This document shows positions 23,454 to 31,519 of a DNA stretch of 32,865 nt, piece by piece. The number at the start of each line of letters is the position of its first letter. The first letter of the stretch is position 1. The DNA comes from Clostridiales bacterium (lineage in GTDB: Bacteria > Bacillota > Clostridia > Oscillospirales > Oscillospiraceae). Both the position numbers and the translations under genes were made by a program. The DNA is taken from contig JALFLH010000030.1 in assembly GCA_022774865.1 (NCBI GenBank), positions 1 through 32,865 on the forward strand, in the 5' to 3' direction. The notes under the pieces were generated by a model. It was not told where the DNA came from, searched no databases, and saw only the letters and a program-made list of their open reading frames with translations.

Positions 23454-24788
23454 ATGGCGTTTTCCTTTTTCGGCGGGATTCATCCCAAAGAAAATAAATG
23501 GTACGCTGAAGATCAGAAGATTCTGGATTTTCCGGAACCCGATGTTCTGGTGATTCCCATGTCCCAGCACATCGGCGCTCCCTGTAAGCCGCTGGTCAGG
23601 AAGGGTGACACCGTGACCATGGGGCAGAAGATCGGCGACAACCAGGGGCTGTGCGTACCGGTTCACGCCTCCGTCTCCGGCACGGTCAAGGCGGTGGAGA
23701 TGCGCGCCCATGCAAATGGTACCACCATGATGAGCGTGGTCATCGAGAATGACCACCTGGATATCCTGTGCGCGGATATCAAACCCCGTACGCAGGCGGA
23801 AGCGGACGCGCTTACAGCGGAGGAACTGATGGGCGTCATCCGGGAGGCCGGCATTGTGGGCATGGGCGGCGCTACCTTTCCCACCCATGTAAAGCTGTCC
23901 TCCGGCATTGGCAAGGTGGATACCATTATCGTCAACGTGAGCGAGTGCGAGCCGTATATCGTGGCGGACGACCGGCTCTGTCAGGAAATGCCGGAGAAGG
24001 TGGTCTCCGGCCTGAAGATCGTCATGAAAATCCTGGGTCTCAGGCAGGCACACATTGCCATTGAGGACAACAAGCCCACCGCCGCCAAGATGCTGCGCCG
24101 GGTCATCGATCCCGCCGACGGAATTACCGTGGATGTGCTGCCCGCCCGTTACCCCCAGGGTGCCGAGAAGCAGCTCATCTACGCCATAACCGGCCGGGAG
24201 GTTCCCTCCGGCGGGCTGCCCGCCGCCGTGGGCTGCGCCGTATTCAACGCGGCCACCTGCAAGGCCATCCATGACGCGGTTTATGACGGAATGCCCCTGA
24301 TCCGCCGGGTGGTCACCGTCTCCGGCGATATCGTCATGGAGCCGAAAAACCTGTTGGTGCCCATCGGCACCAGCTTCAACGCGCTGATGGAAGCGGTCGG
24401 TCACTCTGAAAATCCCTACAAGGTACTCTCCGGCGGCCCCATGATGGGCATTACCCAGTACGACCTGAACGTACCCACCACCAAGGGCACCAACGCTATC
24501 ACCATTCTGGGGCGGAAGAACAAATACAGCGTGGAGGATCCCCACTGCATCCGCTGCGGCAAGTGTGTGGATGTCTGCCCCATGAAGCTGATGCCTGTGC
24601 TGATGTACAAGGCATCTCAGAGCGGCAACGTGGATGAGATGAAAGCCGTCCACATCATGGATTGCATCGAGTGCGGCTGCTGCGCCTATACCTGTCCGGC
24701 CAGCGTTCCGCTGGTGCTGGGCTTCCGCGCCGGCAAGCAGACGCTCCGGGAAGCCGCCGCGAAGGCGAAAGCCGCGGCAAATACATAA
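23454..24788 (+). CDS. rnfC: Rnf complex subunit RnfC (NADH-site, Fe-S)
   Basis: The 444-residue peripheral subunit carries the NAD(H) site of the Rnf ferredoxin:NAD+ oxidoreductase. It opens with FGGIHPKENKW and has the glycine-rich GIVGMGGATFPTHVKL and VNVSECEPYI segments that bind FMN/NADH. Two 4Fe-4S motifs follow: CIRCGKCVDVCP (from C365) and CIECGCCAYTCP (from C404). It starts at ATG 23454 with AGAGGTGA upstream; an open frame extending back to the promoter is not coding. It is the first gene in the clostridial order C-D-G-E-A-B. Confidence 0.96.
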   Translation: MAFSFFGGIHPKENKWYAEDQKILDFPEPDVLVIPMSQHIGAPCKPLVRKGDTVTMGQKIGDNQGLCVPVHASVSGTVKAVEMRAHANGTTMMSVVIENDHLDILCADIKPRTQAEADALTAEELMGVIREAGIVGMGGATFPTHVKLSSGIGKVDTIIVNVSECEPYIVADDRLCQEMPEKVVSGLKIVMKILGLRQAHIAIEDNKPTAAKMLRRVIDPADGITVDVLPARYPQGAEKQLIYAITGREVPSGGLPAAVGCAVFNAATCKAIHDAVYDGMPLIRRVVTVSGDIVMEPKNLLVPIGTSFNALMEAVGHSENPYKVLSGGPMMGITQYDLNVPTTKGTNAITILGRKNKYSVEDPHCIRCGKCVDVCPMKLMPVLMYKASQSGNVDEMKAVHIMDCIECGCCAYTCPASVPLVLGFRAGKQTLREAAAKAKAAANT

Positions 24789-24803
24789 GGGAGGTGGATT
24801 TCT

Positions 24804-25802
24804 ATGGCACAGATGAAATACTTTTATGAGCTGACCATATCCAGCTCTCCCCATGTGCATTCTCCCATCACCACCCAGACGCTGATGCGGGATGTGCTGA
24901 TCGCGCTGGCCCCTGCGCTGGTGGGCGCGGTCTGCTTCTTCGGCATCCGGGCGCTGCTGGTCACATTGATCTCCGCGGCGGCCTGTGTATTCTTCGAATG
25001 GATCTGGTGCCGTCTGCGAAGAATTCCCTGCAGAACCTACGACCTGTCCGCCGTTGTCACCGGTGTGCTGCTGGCTTTCGTCTGCCCGCCCACCGTTCCC
25101 TACTGGATGATCATTCTGGGCGACCTGTTCGCCATTGTTCTGGTAAAGATGCTCTTCGGCGGCATCGGAAAAAACTTTGTCAACCCTGCCTTGGCCGGAC
25201 GCGCCTTTATGTTTAGCTGGCCGATGGCCATGTCCACCTGGGTCAAGGTGGGCTGGGGCAATCAGGCGGGCATTCTGAGCGCCGCCGACGCGGTCACCGC
25301 TGCCACACCGCTGGCCGCCATGCATCAGGGCCAGCTCCCCCAGGCATCCCTGCTGGATGCATTTGTGGGCAACGTGGGCGGCTGCATTGGTGAGACCTCC
25401 GTGCTGCTGCTTCTGATCGGGTTTGCCTGGCTGCTGTACCGCAGAGTGATTACAGCCCGCATTCCGTTGGCCTATCTCGGAACCGTGGCGGTGCTGGCAT
25501 TTCTGTTTCCCCAGGCCGGCGGCCGGCTGGAGTGGATGGCTTACCAGATCTGCACCGGCGGACTGATGCTGGGCGCAATCTTCATGGCCACCGACTACGT
25601 CACCTCCCCGATTACAAAGCTGGGGCAGGTGGTCTACGGCATCGGCTGCGGTGTGCTGACCATTCTCATCCGCTACTTCGGCGGCTATAACGAGGGTGTC
25701 AGCTACGCGATTCTGATTATGAACTGCTGCGTTGTGCTGCTGGATCGGATCGGCCGGCCCGTGACTTTCGGCACGTCCAAAAAGGAGGCGGCGAAGAAAT
25801 GA
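24804..25802 (+). CDS. rnfD: Rnf complex subunit RnfD (membrane, covalent flavin)
   Basis: The 332-residue integral membrane subunit has about nine to ten helices. It starts with the typical SSSPHVHSPITTQ. The covalent FMN site lies in DAVTAATPL with T168 as the expected attachment residue; the block more often reads SGAT. It is part of the ion-translocating path of Rnf. Its stop overlaps the rnfG start by four bases (ATGA). Confidence 0.95.
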   Translation: MAQMKYFYELTISSSPHVHSPITTQTLMRDVLIALAPALVGAVCFFGIRALLVTLISAAACVFFEWIWCRLRRIPCRTYDLSAVVTGVLLAFVCPPTVPYWMIILGDLFAIVLVKMLFGGIGKNFVNPALAGRAFMFSWPMAMSTWVKVGWGNQAGILSAADAVTAATPLAAMHQGQLPQASLLDAFVGNVGGCIGETSVLLLLIGFAWLLYRRVITARIPLAYLGTVAVLAFLFPQAGGRLEWMAYQICTGGLMLGAIFMATDYVTSPITKLGQVVYGIGCGVLTILIRYFGGYNEGVSYAILIMNCCVVLLDRIGRPVTFGTSKKEAAKK

Positions 25803-26347
25803 AACAGGAATCCACGCTCAAATATACGCTTCGTCTGGCGGTCACCCTGCTGCTGATCACCAGTGTGGTGGCCGCGGTTCTGGCGGGCGTCAACTTCGTC
25901 ACAGCGCCGATCATTGCCCAATTGAAAGCCGAGAAGCTGCAGAAAGCCATCGAAGCGGTGCTGCCCGGCGGCGGCACGGAAATTGGCTTCACCGATGAGA
26001 CGGGACTGGTTTCCAAGGTCTACGCCGGGGAAGCCGGATACGCCGTGGAGGTCAACCCCAACGGCTTCGGCGGCGCCGTCACCATGATGGTGGGTATCGA
26101 TAAATCCGGCAGCCTGCTGGGCGTTTCCATCGTTTCCCAGTCCGAGACCGCCGGCCTGGGTGCTGTGTCCGCGGCCAATACCTCCGCCGGTGAGAGCTTC
26201 CGCAGCCAGTTCGCGGGTAAGACCGATTCCGTGGCGGTGGCCAAGGATGGCGGCGAAATCGACGCGATTACCGGCGCCACCATCACATCCCGGGCTGTCT
26301 GCACCGGCGTCAACGCGGCGCTGGACTGCATCGCCCGCATGGGTTAA
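25799..26347 (+). CDS. rnfG: Rnf complex subunit RnfG (covalent FMN)
   Basis: The 182-residue protein has one N-terminal membrane helix (about residues 12-34) and an external FMN-binding domain. The flavinylation motif TGATIT (158-163, attachment at T163) is intact, which implies a flavin transferase ApbE elsewhere in the genome. It passes electrons between RnfD and other subunits. It overlaps rnfD by four bases and precedes rnfE by 13. Confidence 0.95.
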   Translation: MKQESTLKYTLRLAVTLLLITSVVAAVLAGVNFVTAPIIAQLKAEKLQKAIEAVLPGGGTEIGFTDETGLVSKVYAGEAGYAVEVNPNGFGGAVTMMVGIDKSGSLLGVSIVSQSETAGLGAVSAANTSAGESFRSQFAGKTDSVAVAKDGGEIDAITGATITSRAVCTGVNAALDCIARMG

Positions 26348-26360
26348 GGAGGCTGCTTAC

Positions 26361-27008
26361 ATGAATTTCAAGAAACAATTCCGTGAGGGGCTGCTGACCA
26401 AGAATCCGGTAACCGTCCAGCTACTGGGTATGTGCTCCACCCTGGCCATCACCACATCATTGTTCAACGGCATCGGCATGGGGCTGTCCGTTACCCTGAT
26501 CCTGATCTGCTCCAATGTGCTGATCTCCGCCCTGCGAAAAGTCATCCCCTCCCAGATCCGCATTGCCGCGTACATCGTCATCATCGCGGGCTTTGTCACC
26601 GTGGTGGATCTGGCGCTGCAGGCGTTTCTGCCTGACTTGTCGGAAAATCTGGGTGTATTCATTCCTCTGATTGTCGTCAACTGCATCATTCTGGGGCGCG
26701 CCGAGGCATTTGCCTCTAAAAACGGTGTACTGGCCTCCGCAGTGGACGGCCTCTGCCAGGGCATCGGCTACACCGCCGCGCTGGTAGTCGTCTGTGTCAT
26801 CCGGGAACTGCTTGGTGCCGGCACCTTCGGCGGCGGCATTCTGAACGGCGGCGAGGGCATCCGGGTGATTCCCGAGGGGTACCCGGCCATGCAACTGGTC
26901 ATGCCCGTGGGCGGCTTTCTGGTGCTGGGCTTTGTCATTGCTGGTTCCCAATGGCTGATGCGCAAGCTTGACAACCGGAAAAAAGATAAGGAGGCCGCGA
27001 AACAATGA
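26361..27008 (+). CDS. rnfE: Rnf complex subunit RnfE
   Basis: The 215-residue membrane subunit has about six helices and begins [20 protein letters not shown], the usual RnfE/NqrD start. Further blocks are [15 protein letters not shown] and [16 protein letters not shown]. With RnfA it forms the pseudo-symmetric core thought to bind an Fe-S cluster and couple electron flow to ion movement. ATG 26361 follows AAGGAGG; the longer open frame upstream lies inside rnfG. Its stop overlaps rnfA (ATGA). Confidence 0.96.
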   Translation: MNFKKQFREGLLTKNPVTVQLLGMCSTLAITTSLFNGIGMGLSVTLILICSNVLISALRKVIPSQIRIAAYIVIIAGFVTVVDLALQAFLPDLSENLGVFIPLIVVNCIILGRAEAFASKNGVLASAVDGLCQGIGYTAALVVVCVIRELLGAGTFGGGILNGGEGIRVIPEGYPAMQLVMPVGGFLVLGFVIAGSQWLMRKLDNRKKDKEAAKQ

Positions 27009-27598
27009 ACGAATATGTAACCTCTCTGCTGGGCATTCTGCTCAGCGCCCTCCTGACTGAGAACTTCATTCTGGTGAAATTCTATGGCATCTGCCCGTTT
27101 ATGGGCGTTTCCAAGAAAATCGATACCGCCCTTGGCATGGGCATGGCAGTCACCTTCGTCATGGCCATCGCTTCCGCCGCCTGCTACGCGGTGGATACGC
27201 TGATCCTGCAGCCGCTGAATCTGGGTTATATGCAGACCGTGGCGTTCATTCTGGTCATCGCCTCCATCGTTCAGGTGGTGGAGATGTTCCTGAAGAAAAC
27301 CGTCCCCGCGCTGTATAAGGCGCTGGGAATCTTCCTGCCCCTGATTACCACCAACTGCGCGGTGCTGGGCGTGGCGCTGGTCAATGTCCAGAAGGGCTAT
27401 GATTTTCTGCGGAGCGTGGTCAATGGCGCGGCAGGCGGTCTTGGCTTCACCCTGGCCATCGTGCTGTTCGCCTCCGTGCGGGAGCGGGTAAACAAGGCGG
27501 ACTGCCCCGAGAGCTTCAAGGGCTTTCCCATCGCGTTGATCTCCGCCGGACTGCTGGCGCTGGCCTTCATGGGCTTCTCCGGCCTGAAGATTTTCTGA
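27005..27598 (+). CDS. rnfA: Rnf complex subunit RnfA
   Basis: The 197-residue membrane subunit has about six helices. It has [20 protein letters not shown] and [14 protein letters not shown], two blocks in which Cys residues of RnfA/NqrE hold the intramembrane Fe-S centre. It pairs with RnfE. Overlap with rnfE is four bases, and rnfB follows after 12. Confidence 0.96.
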   Translation: MNEYVTSLLGILLSALLTENFILVKFYGICPFMGVSKKIDTALGMGMAVTFVMAIASAACYAVDTLILQPLNLGYMQTVAFILVIASIVQVVEMFLKKTVPALYKALGIFLPLITTNCAVLGVALVNVQKGYDFLRSVVNGAAGGLGFTLAIVLFASVRERVNKADCPESFKGFPIALISAGLLALAFMGFSGLKIF

Positions 27599-27610
27599 GG
27601 AGGACGAACC

Positions 27611-28480
27611 ATGGAAATTTTGATTGCTGTTGGGATTCTGGGCGGCCTGGGTCTGATTTTCGGTCTGGTTCTGGCTGCCGCCTCCAAGGTTTTTTATGTG
27701 GAAACCGATCCCCGTCTGGACAGGCTGAACGAGTGCCTGCCCGGCGCGAACTGCGGCGGCTGCGGCTATGCAGGCTGCAGCGCCTATGCCGAAGCCGTTC
27801 TGAAAGGCGAGGCTCCGGTGGGCAAATGCGCCTCCGGCGGCAACGAAGCCGCGCAGGCCATGGCTCAGATTATGGGCATCAAGGCAGAAACGGTCACCCG
27901 GCGGGTAGCGCTGGTACGCTGCTCCGGTGAAAAGACCTACGACAAGGACGGCAACCTGGTCTCCGGCGCCCGGGTCAAGGCGGAATACGAGGGCTTCAAG
28001 GACTGTCTGGCCGCATCCAAGGTGGGCGGCAACGGCCCTCTGTCCTGCAAATTCGGCTGCATTGGCTTCGGAACCTGCGTCAAGGCGTGTAAATACGATG
28101 CCATTCACATCGTCAACGGTGTCGCCAAGGTCAACGAAGACCGGTGTGTGGGCTGTCTGGCCTGCGCTGCCGTCTGTCCCCGGAAGCTGATTGTTCCGGT
28201 GGAGCCGGATCGGAATGTGGTAATCGCCTGTGCCTCTCTGGCCAAGGGCGCCGTCACCACCCGGGGCTGCACCACCGGCTGCATCGGCTGTGGACTGTGC
28301 AAGAAAATCTGTCCCAGGGACGCCATCACCGTGGAGCGGAATCTGGCTGTGATCGACTACAGCAAGTGCGACAACTGCGCCCTGTGCGCCACGGTCTGTC
28401 CCAAGCATCTGATCAAGGACTCCAAGGTGGAAACCCTCAAAGACCCGGTGGTGGAGCCGCTGAACGGCCCCAAAATCTGA
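27611..28480 (+). CDS. rnfB: Rnf complex subunit RnfB (ferredoxin entry, multi Fe-S)
   Basis: The 289-residue subunit has one N-terminal helix, then the NCGGCGYAGC cluster (C48, C51, C56 plus a later Cys in GKCAS). Four ferredoxin-like motifs follow: CIGFGTCVKACKYDA, CVGCLACAAVCP, CIGCGLCKKICP and CDNCALCATVCP. It takes electrons from reduced ferredoxin. The long multi-cluster form matches clostridial and acetogen RnfB. GGAGG precedes the ATG. It ends the operon; the following hairpin at 28508 lacks a T run, so a second one at 28589 may do the terminating. Confidence 0.96.
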   Translation: MEILIAVGILGGLGLIFGLVLAAASKVFYVETDPRLDRLNECLPGANCGGCGYAGCSAYAEAVLKGEAPVGKCASGGNEAAQAMAQIMGIKAETVTRRVALVRCSGEKTYDKDGNLVSGARVKAEYEGFKDCLAASKVGGNGPLSCKFGCIGFGTCVKACKYDAIHIVNGVAKVNEDRCVGCLACAAVCPRKLIVPVEPDRNVVIACASLAKGAVTTRGCTTGCIGCGLCKKICPRDAITVERNLAVIDYSKCDNCALCATVCPKHLIKDSKVETLKDPVVEPLNGPKI

Positions 28481-28507
28481 ATATCCCACCCCCGAAACAC
28501 AGACAAA

Positions 28508-28535
28508 TCCTCCGTATGCACGCGCATACGGAGGA
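28508..28535. repeat. Perfect hairpin of the CCTCCG family after rnfB
   Basis: A perfect 12-bp stem (TCCTCCGTATGC / GCATACGGAGGA) encloses a four-base loop. No T run follows on plus, and only a weak one (TTTGT) on minus. It shares ATCCTCCGTATG with the terminator at 7073. It may stabilise the rnf message or be a degenerate terminator. Confidence 0.75.
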
Positions 28536-28588
28536 AAGGGTCTGGAATCTCAGTGCGCATTGTTGAAATTGGCAGTTGTACATAACAG

Positions 28589-28624
28589 ATACCGCAGTTG
28601 ATACAGTTGTGTCAACTGCGGTAT
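28589..28624. terminator. Hairpin between convergent rnf and radical SAM genes
   Basis: ATACCGCAGTTGAT and GTCAACTGCGGTAT form a 14-bp stem (one T-G pair), loop about eight bases, followed by TTGCTTCTTT on plus. It probably ends rnf transcription and may also slow transcripts from the minus-strand cassette, though the minus T run is poor. Confidence 0.65.
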
Positions 28625-28649
28625 TTGCTTCTTTGCTGGCAGATCCAGA

Positions 28650-29759
28650 TTAAGCGTGGAATTGAGTGGAAAATTCTTGCAAGGCTTTTCGATACGCTTG
28701 ATTCATGCGACACATATATTCCGGCTTTCCATCAAAACGACCGGTTTCCGTGTAGGTTACTGCCGCACAATTCTGGCAGGTAGACTGCATATCACACGCA
28801 GAACACGCGGGGCAGAGACGAATGTCGCCGCTGACCTGACGAAGATGTGCCCAGCTTTCGGAAAAGGAATCACGAAACGGATATTCAACAGGCTGATTCA
28901 GCATACCGCACGGCGTCATCCGGCCATCCCAAGTAATCCAGAATTGAGATTTTGCGGCAGAACATTGCATCGGCTCGCCTGTTTCCAAACTGCATTCATT
29001 CTTGGCTGCCTGATCCATATGGGAAGCGCGTTCAATAACAGCGTCAGGGCCTTCCCGATAATATAGATCCTGTACTGCCAGACGCCCGGCATCCTCCGGG
29101 GATAACCGGGTGAAATCAGGAAGCGAACCGCCATTGCCGCGGCGCGCCGGAGGGAAGCAATAATTTGTCAGACGAAGCTCCAATCCACGATCCATTGCAA
29201 ATCGCTCAATTTGTTCCCACTTTGAATAATTTGAGGGCACAATTGTGGTGTTGAGGTGAACCAATATTCCTTCCTCACGTAACCAGTCCAGCGCATGGAT
29301 CACAGAATCAAACGCCTCCGGGTTTCTGCAAAGGGCTGCATAGTCATCCCGGCAGACACCGTAAAGGGTAACATTGACCTGGGCAGGGGGCAGACGATGC
29401 CAGAGAGCGCGCAGGGCGGGAGAAAGCAGGGTGCCATTGGTATTTACGCTGATCGAAAGCCCCATGTTTGCCAGACCTTCGTAAATTTCGGGAAAGTCCT
29501 CACGCAGGCTTGGTTCGCCGCCGGTGAGAAGAAGAAAAGCCATCCCGGCTTTCTTTGCTTCCTCAGCAAGGCACAGCCACTGATGGGCGCTGAGCTCCGA
29601 CCCAATGGGCGCCATTTGCGCGGGTGTCAGACGGACATAGCACATTTTGCACTGAAGATTGCAGCGGGGAGTCAGTTCGAAAATTCCACTGACCGGAATC
29701 CCAAGATTGGCGCATTTTCTGGTGAGAAATCGCCGGATATTCGCGCTTGTTTCTTTCAC
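28650..29759 (-). CDS. Radical SAM/SPASM peptide-modifying enzyme
   Basis: The 369-residue enzyme has the radical SAM cluster motif CNLQCKMC (C33, C37, C40), the LLTGGEPSL SAM-binding block and SVNTNGT. A C-terminal SPASM-type region follows, with Cys in MQCSAAKSQF, MTPCGML, CPACSACDMQSTCQNC and YMC, enough for one or two auxiliary clusters. Such enzymes make thioether or C-C bonds on ribosomal peptides. It is the last gene of a cassette with a PqqD-like protein, a Cys-rich precursor and an HprK-like kinase, so the 84-residue precursor is the likely substrate. GTG 29759 is preceded by AAGGGG about 12 bases away, rather far. The region is AT-richer than its flanks. Confidence 0.88.
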   Translation of the reverse strand: MKETSANIRRFLTRKCANLGIPVSGIFELTPRCNLQCKMCYVRLTPAQMAPIGSELSAHQWLCLAEEAKKAGMAFLLLTGGEPSLREDFPEIYEGLANMGLSISVNTNGTLLSPALRALWHRLPPAQVNVTLYGVCRDDYAALCRNPEAFDSVIHALDWLREEGILVHLNTTIVPSNYSKWEQIERFAMDRGLELRLTNYCFPPARRGNGGSLPDFTRLSPEDAGRLAVQDLYYREGPDAVIERASHMDQAAKNECSLETGEPMQCSAAKSQFWITWDGRMTPCGMLNQPVEYPFRDSFSESWAHLRQVSGDIRLCPACSACDMQSTCQNCAAVTYTETGRFDGKPEYMCRMNQAYRKALQEFSTQFHA

Positions 29760-29777
29760 AATGTCTGGTTTCCCCTT

Positions 29778-30635
29778 TCAAAACAATGTATCATAGGCAA
29801 CCTGAACAGCTCCCTTGTCCGGACGGCAATCCAAACGGTATACCGGAACCTGACTGAGTAATTCAGCATAGAGCGAGGATACTTTTGCCATAAAATCAGG
29901 GTCCCAACTGTTTACAATGGTCTGGGAAAACAGAGGCGCAAAGGCATCAAAGCCAAGCCGGACAACGCGGTTTTCCGGCGCTTTATGAACCAGAAAAATC
30001 CCGGCGATGGGCGACTGCTCTCTGCGGTAAATACCGGAGGTGCCGCACCAAAGGGACCCCCCGCCATAAAACCCATCTGCTTTTTTCATGACGACACAGC
30101 GGTCACCGTTCAGAATTTCGGCACCCAGATATCGGTGCCAAAGCGCGGCCTGTGTGGATTTTCCCGCACAGGAGGGGCCGGAAAACAGAACGCTCTTTCC
30201 GTTTATCTGAACAACGGAGCTGTGAAGTAAAAAGGCATCGTGCCACAGCAGCAGGTTTTCGCCCCCGAGCAAATGGGCACAATGCAGCGGGGAGGAGTAA
30301 AACTCCCATTTGGATGCGGGATAGTAGAGTGTGTTTTTTCCGTTTGGACACAAAAAGCAGGCTACCTGACATCCGTCTGCCGCAGACAAGGCAGAATAAA
30401 TGCGCAGCCAGCCCTCGTGAGTTTGATATATTTTGATTCCGCATTCCGAAGAAACCGGCGGTTCTGCGGGGCGGAGCGGAGTCGTCAACAGCTTAACCGT
30501 GTATTCCGCATCCGGACTGCCGGTATCCGCGCACAGCAGTCCGGCGAACTCATCCGGCAGCGCCACCGGCGAAGGGAAAACAAAGCGAAGGGTTATTCCG
30601 GAAAAGCAAATGCAAAAAGTGGACGCGTAATCCAT
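29778..30635 (-). CDS. HprK-like P-loop kinase of a RiPP cassette
   Basis: The 285-residue protein has an N-terminal half with no clear motif. A C-terminal HPr-kinase-like fold follows: LLHSSVVQINGKSVLF, P-loop FSGPSCAGKST (153-161) and NGDRCVV (177-182), with the Asp that follows in HprK enzymes. It lacks the HPr-binding N-terminus of true HprK. In lasso-peptide clusters such as paeninodin, related kinases phosphorylate the C-terminal Ser of the precursor; the precursor encoded just upstream ends in Ser. The ATG at 30635 lies two bases after the precursor stop, so translation depends on that of the precursor. Alternatively it may phosphorylate another Ser/Thr or a small molecule. Confidence 0.75.
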   Translation of the reverse strand: MDYASTFCICFSGITLRFVFPSPVALPDEFAGLLCADTGSPDAEYTVKLLTTPLRPAEPPVSSECGIKIYQTHEGWLRIYSALSAADGCQVACFLCPNGKNTLYYPASKWEFYSSPLHCAHLLGGENLLLWHDAFLLHSSVVQINGKSVLFSGPSCAGKSTQAALWHRYLGAEILNGDRCVVMKKADGFYGGGSLWCGTSGIYRREQSPIAGIFLVHKAPENRVVRLGFDAFAPLFSQTIVNSWDPDFMAKVSSLYAELLSQVPVYRLDCRPDKGAVQVAYDTLF

Positions 30636-30637
30636 CC

Positions 30638-30892
30638 TCAGGAATTAAACGCGGCGTTTGCGTTGGTATGGTAGCAGATTGAGTCATTCTGATCCATACC
30701 CGTAGCACTCTGATCGCAACCCGACACAAAGTAGCCGTCCCAAGCCAGATCCTTCATGTGGTCTGTCGCATCGGTATCATGCTTGACACAATCGCTGTCC
30801 AGAAAACCAATTTTTGTGACGCAGGCAGCAATGGCCTGGGTCAATTGGTAGTATTCAACCGCAAGCGTGGGTTTCTCGTATTGCTTCTTCAT
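30638..30892 (-). CDS. Candidate RiPP precursor peptide (84 aa, four Cys)
   Basis: The 84-residue protein starts MKKQYEKPTLAVEYYQLTQA, a leader type with a KPxL...E...LTQAIA pattern repeatedly seen upstream of Cys-rich clostridial cores. Cysteines are at 24, 35, 59 and 73. The region after 30 is rich in Asp, Asn, Ser and Thr, and the chain ends in Phe-Asn-Ser. Position between a PqqD-like recognition protein and modifying enzymes supports a precursor role. AAGGA lies eight bases before ATG 30892. No classic double-Gly cleavage site is plain; AIAAC (20-24) or the G29 region could be the leader boundary. Radical SAM crosslinks at Cys to Asp/Asn/Thr are plausible, not shown. Confidence 0.7.
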   Translation of the reverse strand: MKKQYEKPTLAVEYYQLTQAIAACVTKIGFLDSDCVKHDTDATDHMKDLAWDGYFVSGCDQSATGMDQNDSICYHTNANAAFNS

Positions 30893-30934
30893 AACGCCAT
30901 CCTTCTTTCCGTAAAACACAATAGAAATAGCCGC

Positions 30935-31204
30935 TTAGTCATCTGCCAGCAAATGATGCTCCTGCAGCAATGTCAGAAACTCAGAGACATCAGCCTGGGC
31001 GGTGGTGAAATCCACATCGTAGGTATCCATAAGCGCGCTGACGAGACTTTCCTCAGTCTGCTCTGTCTGAAGCAGTTCAAACAGGAACTTTCCGGTGTCG
31101 TTGAAAGCAACCAGACCTGAAATCCGGTGCGCGGCCTGCCCGGAGGGAATCGCAATGGTTTCGCCAGCAATTTCGCGAACGAAAAAACCAGGAACAATGT
31201 GCAT
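30935..31204 (-). CDS. PqqD-like peptide recognition protein (RRE)
   Basis: The 89-residue protein matches the PqqD fold: an N-terminal beta part (FFVREIAGETIAIPSG), then the family block GLVAFNDTGKFLFELLQ, and helices ending DVSEFLTLLQEHHLLADD. PqqD-like proteins bind the leader of RiPP precursors and present them to radical SAM enzymes. I start at ATG 31204, with AGGA seven bases before; GTG at 31222 would overlap that site. It is the first gene of the cassette, 42 bases before the precursor. Confidence 0.85.
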   Translation of the reverse strand: MHIVPGFFVREIAGETIAIPSGQAAHRISGLVAFNDTGKFLFELLQTEQTEESLVSALMDTYDVDFTTAQADVSEFLTLLQEHHLLADD

Positions 31205-31247
31205 AAGGTATCCTGCTTTCACATGATGAAATCATAATATAAATCTT

Positions 31248-31290
31248 AAAATACTATAGCAGATAATTTCAAATTATGCAATAGTATTTT
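31248..31290 (-). promoter_or_regulatory. Extended -10 promoter inside nested inverted repeats (RiPP cassette operator)
   Basis: On minus, TTGCAT (31281..31276), 17 bases, TATAGT (31258..31253) with TGC before it gives an extended -10. A perfect 10-bp inverted repeat, AAAATACTAT (31248-31257) and ATAGTATTTT (31281-31290), flanks it, with centres 33 bp apart (about three helical turns). Inside lies ATAATTT-C-AAATTAT (31263-31277). The outer arms cover the -10 and the -35, as expected for a repressor site. Confidence 0.75.
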
Positions 31291-31300
31291 GCGGATTTTG

Positions 31301-31378
31301 ATGAAAAAACGCTGTTCCTGTCGGAAATGCGGGGAAAGAATAGATACAAAACCGGCATTTTTCGGGTACAGCCGGTGA
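31301..31378 (+). other. Very short Cys-containing reading frame, doubtful
   Basis: A 25-codon frame reads MKKRCSCRKCGERIDTKPAF and a few more residues, with a CxCxxC cluster like the first half of a zinc ribbon. No ribosome binding site is seen and it lies before the promoter at 31417. It may be a decayed remnant or chance. Apart from it and the promoters, the 315-base gap 31205-31519 holds nothing else I can name. Confidence 0.15.
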
Positions 31379-31416
31379 AAACACGCGAAAAATGTAAGAT
31401 AAAGCCGAGAAAAAAA

Positions 31417-31445
31417 TTGACATTTACAGAATCAGGGATTAAAAT
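31417..31445 (+). promoter_or_regulatory. Promoter of the surface-protein operon
   Basis: TTGACA (31417-31422), 17 bases, TAAAAT (31440-31445), about 75 bases before the GTG start. It is divergent from the RiPP cassette promoter and 127 bases away from its outer repeat. Confidence 0.85.
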
Positions 31446-31519
31446 AGAGAATATATGTTAATACCATGGGCTGAATGCGAAGCCTGGATATCCTGTATGG
31501 AGAGAAGGGGGGATCATCT

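Noticed and set aside
21309..28489. Several very long minus-strand frames (about 570-670 residues) opposite the transglutaminase and rnf genes
   Set aside because: All lie opposite well-recognised genes, show His/Gln/Gly/Arg-rich shadow composition and lack start signals.
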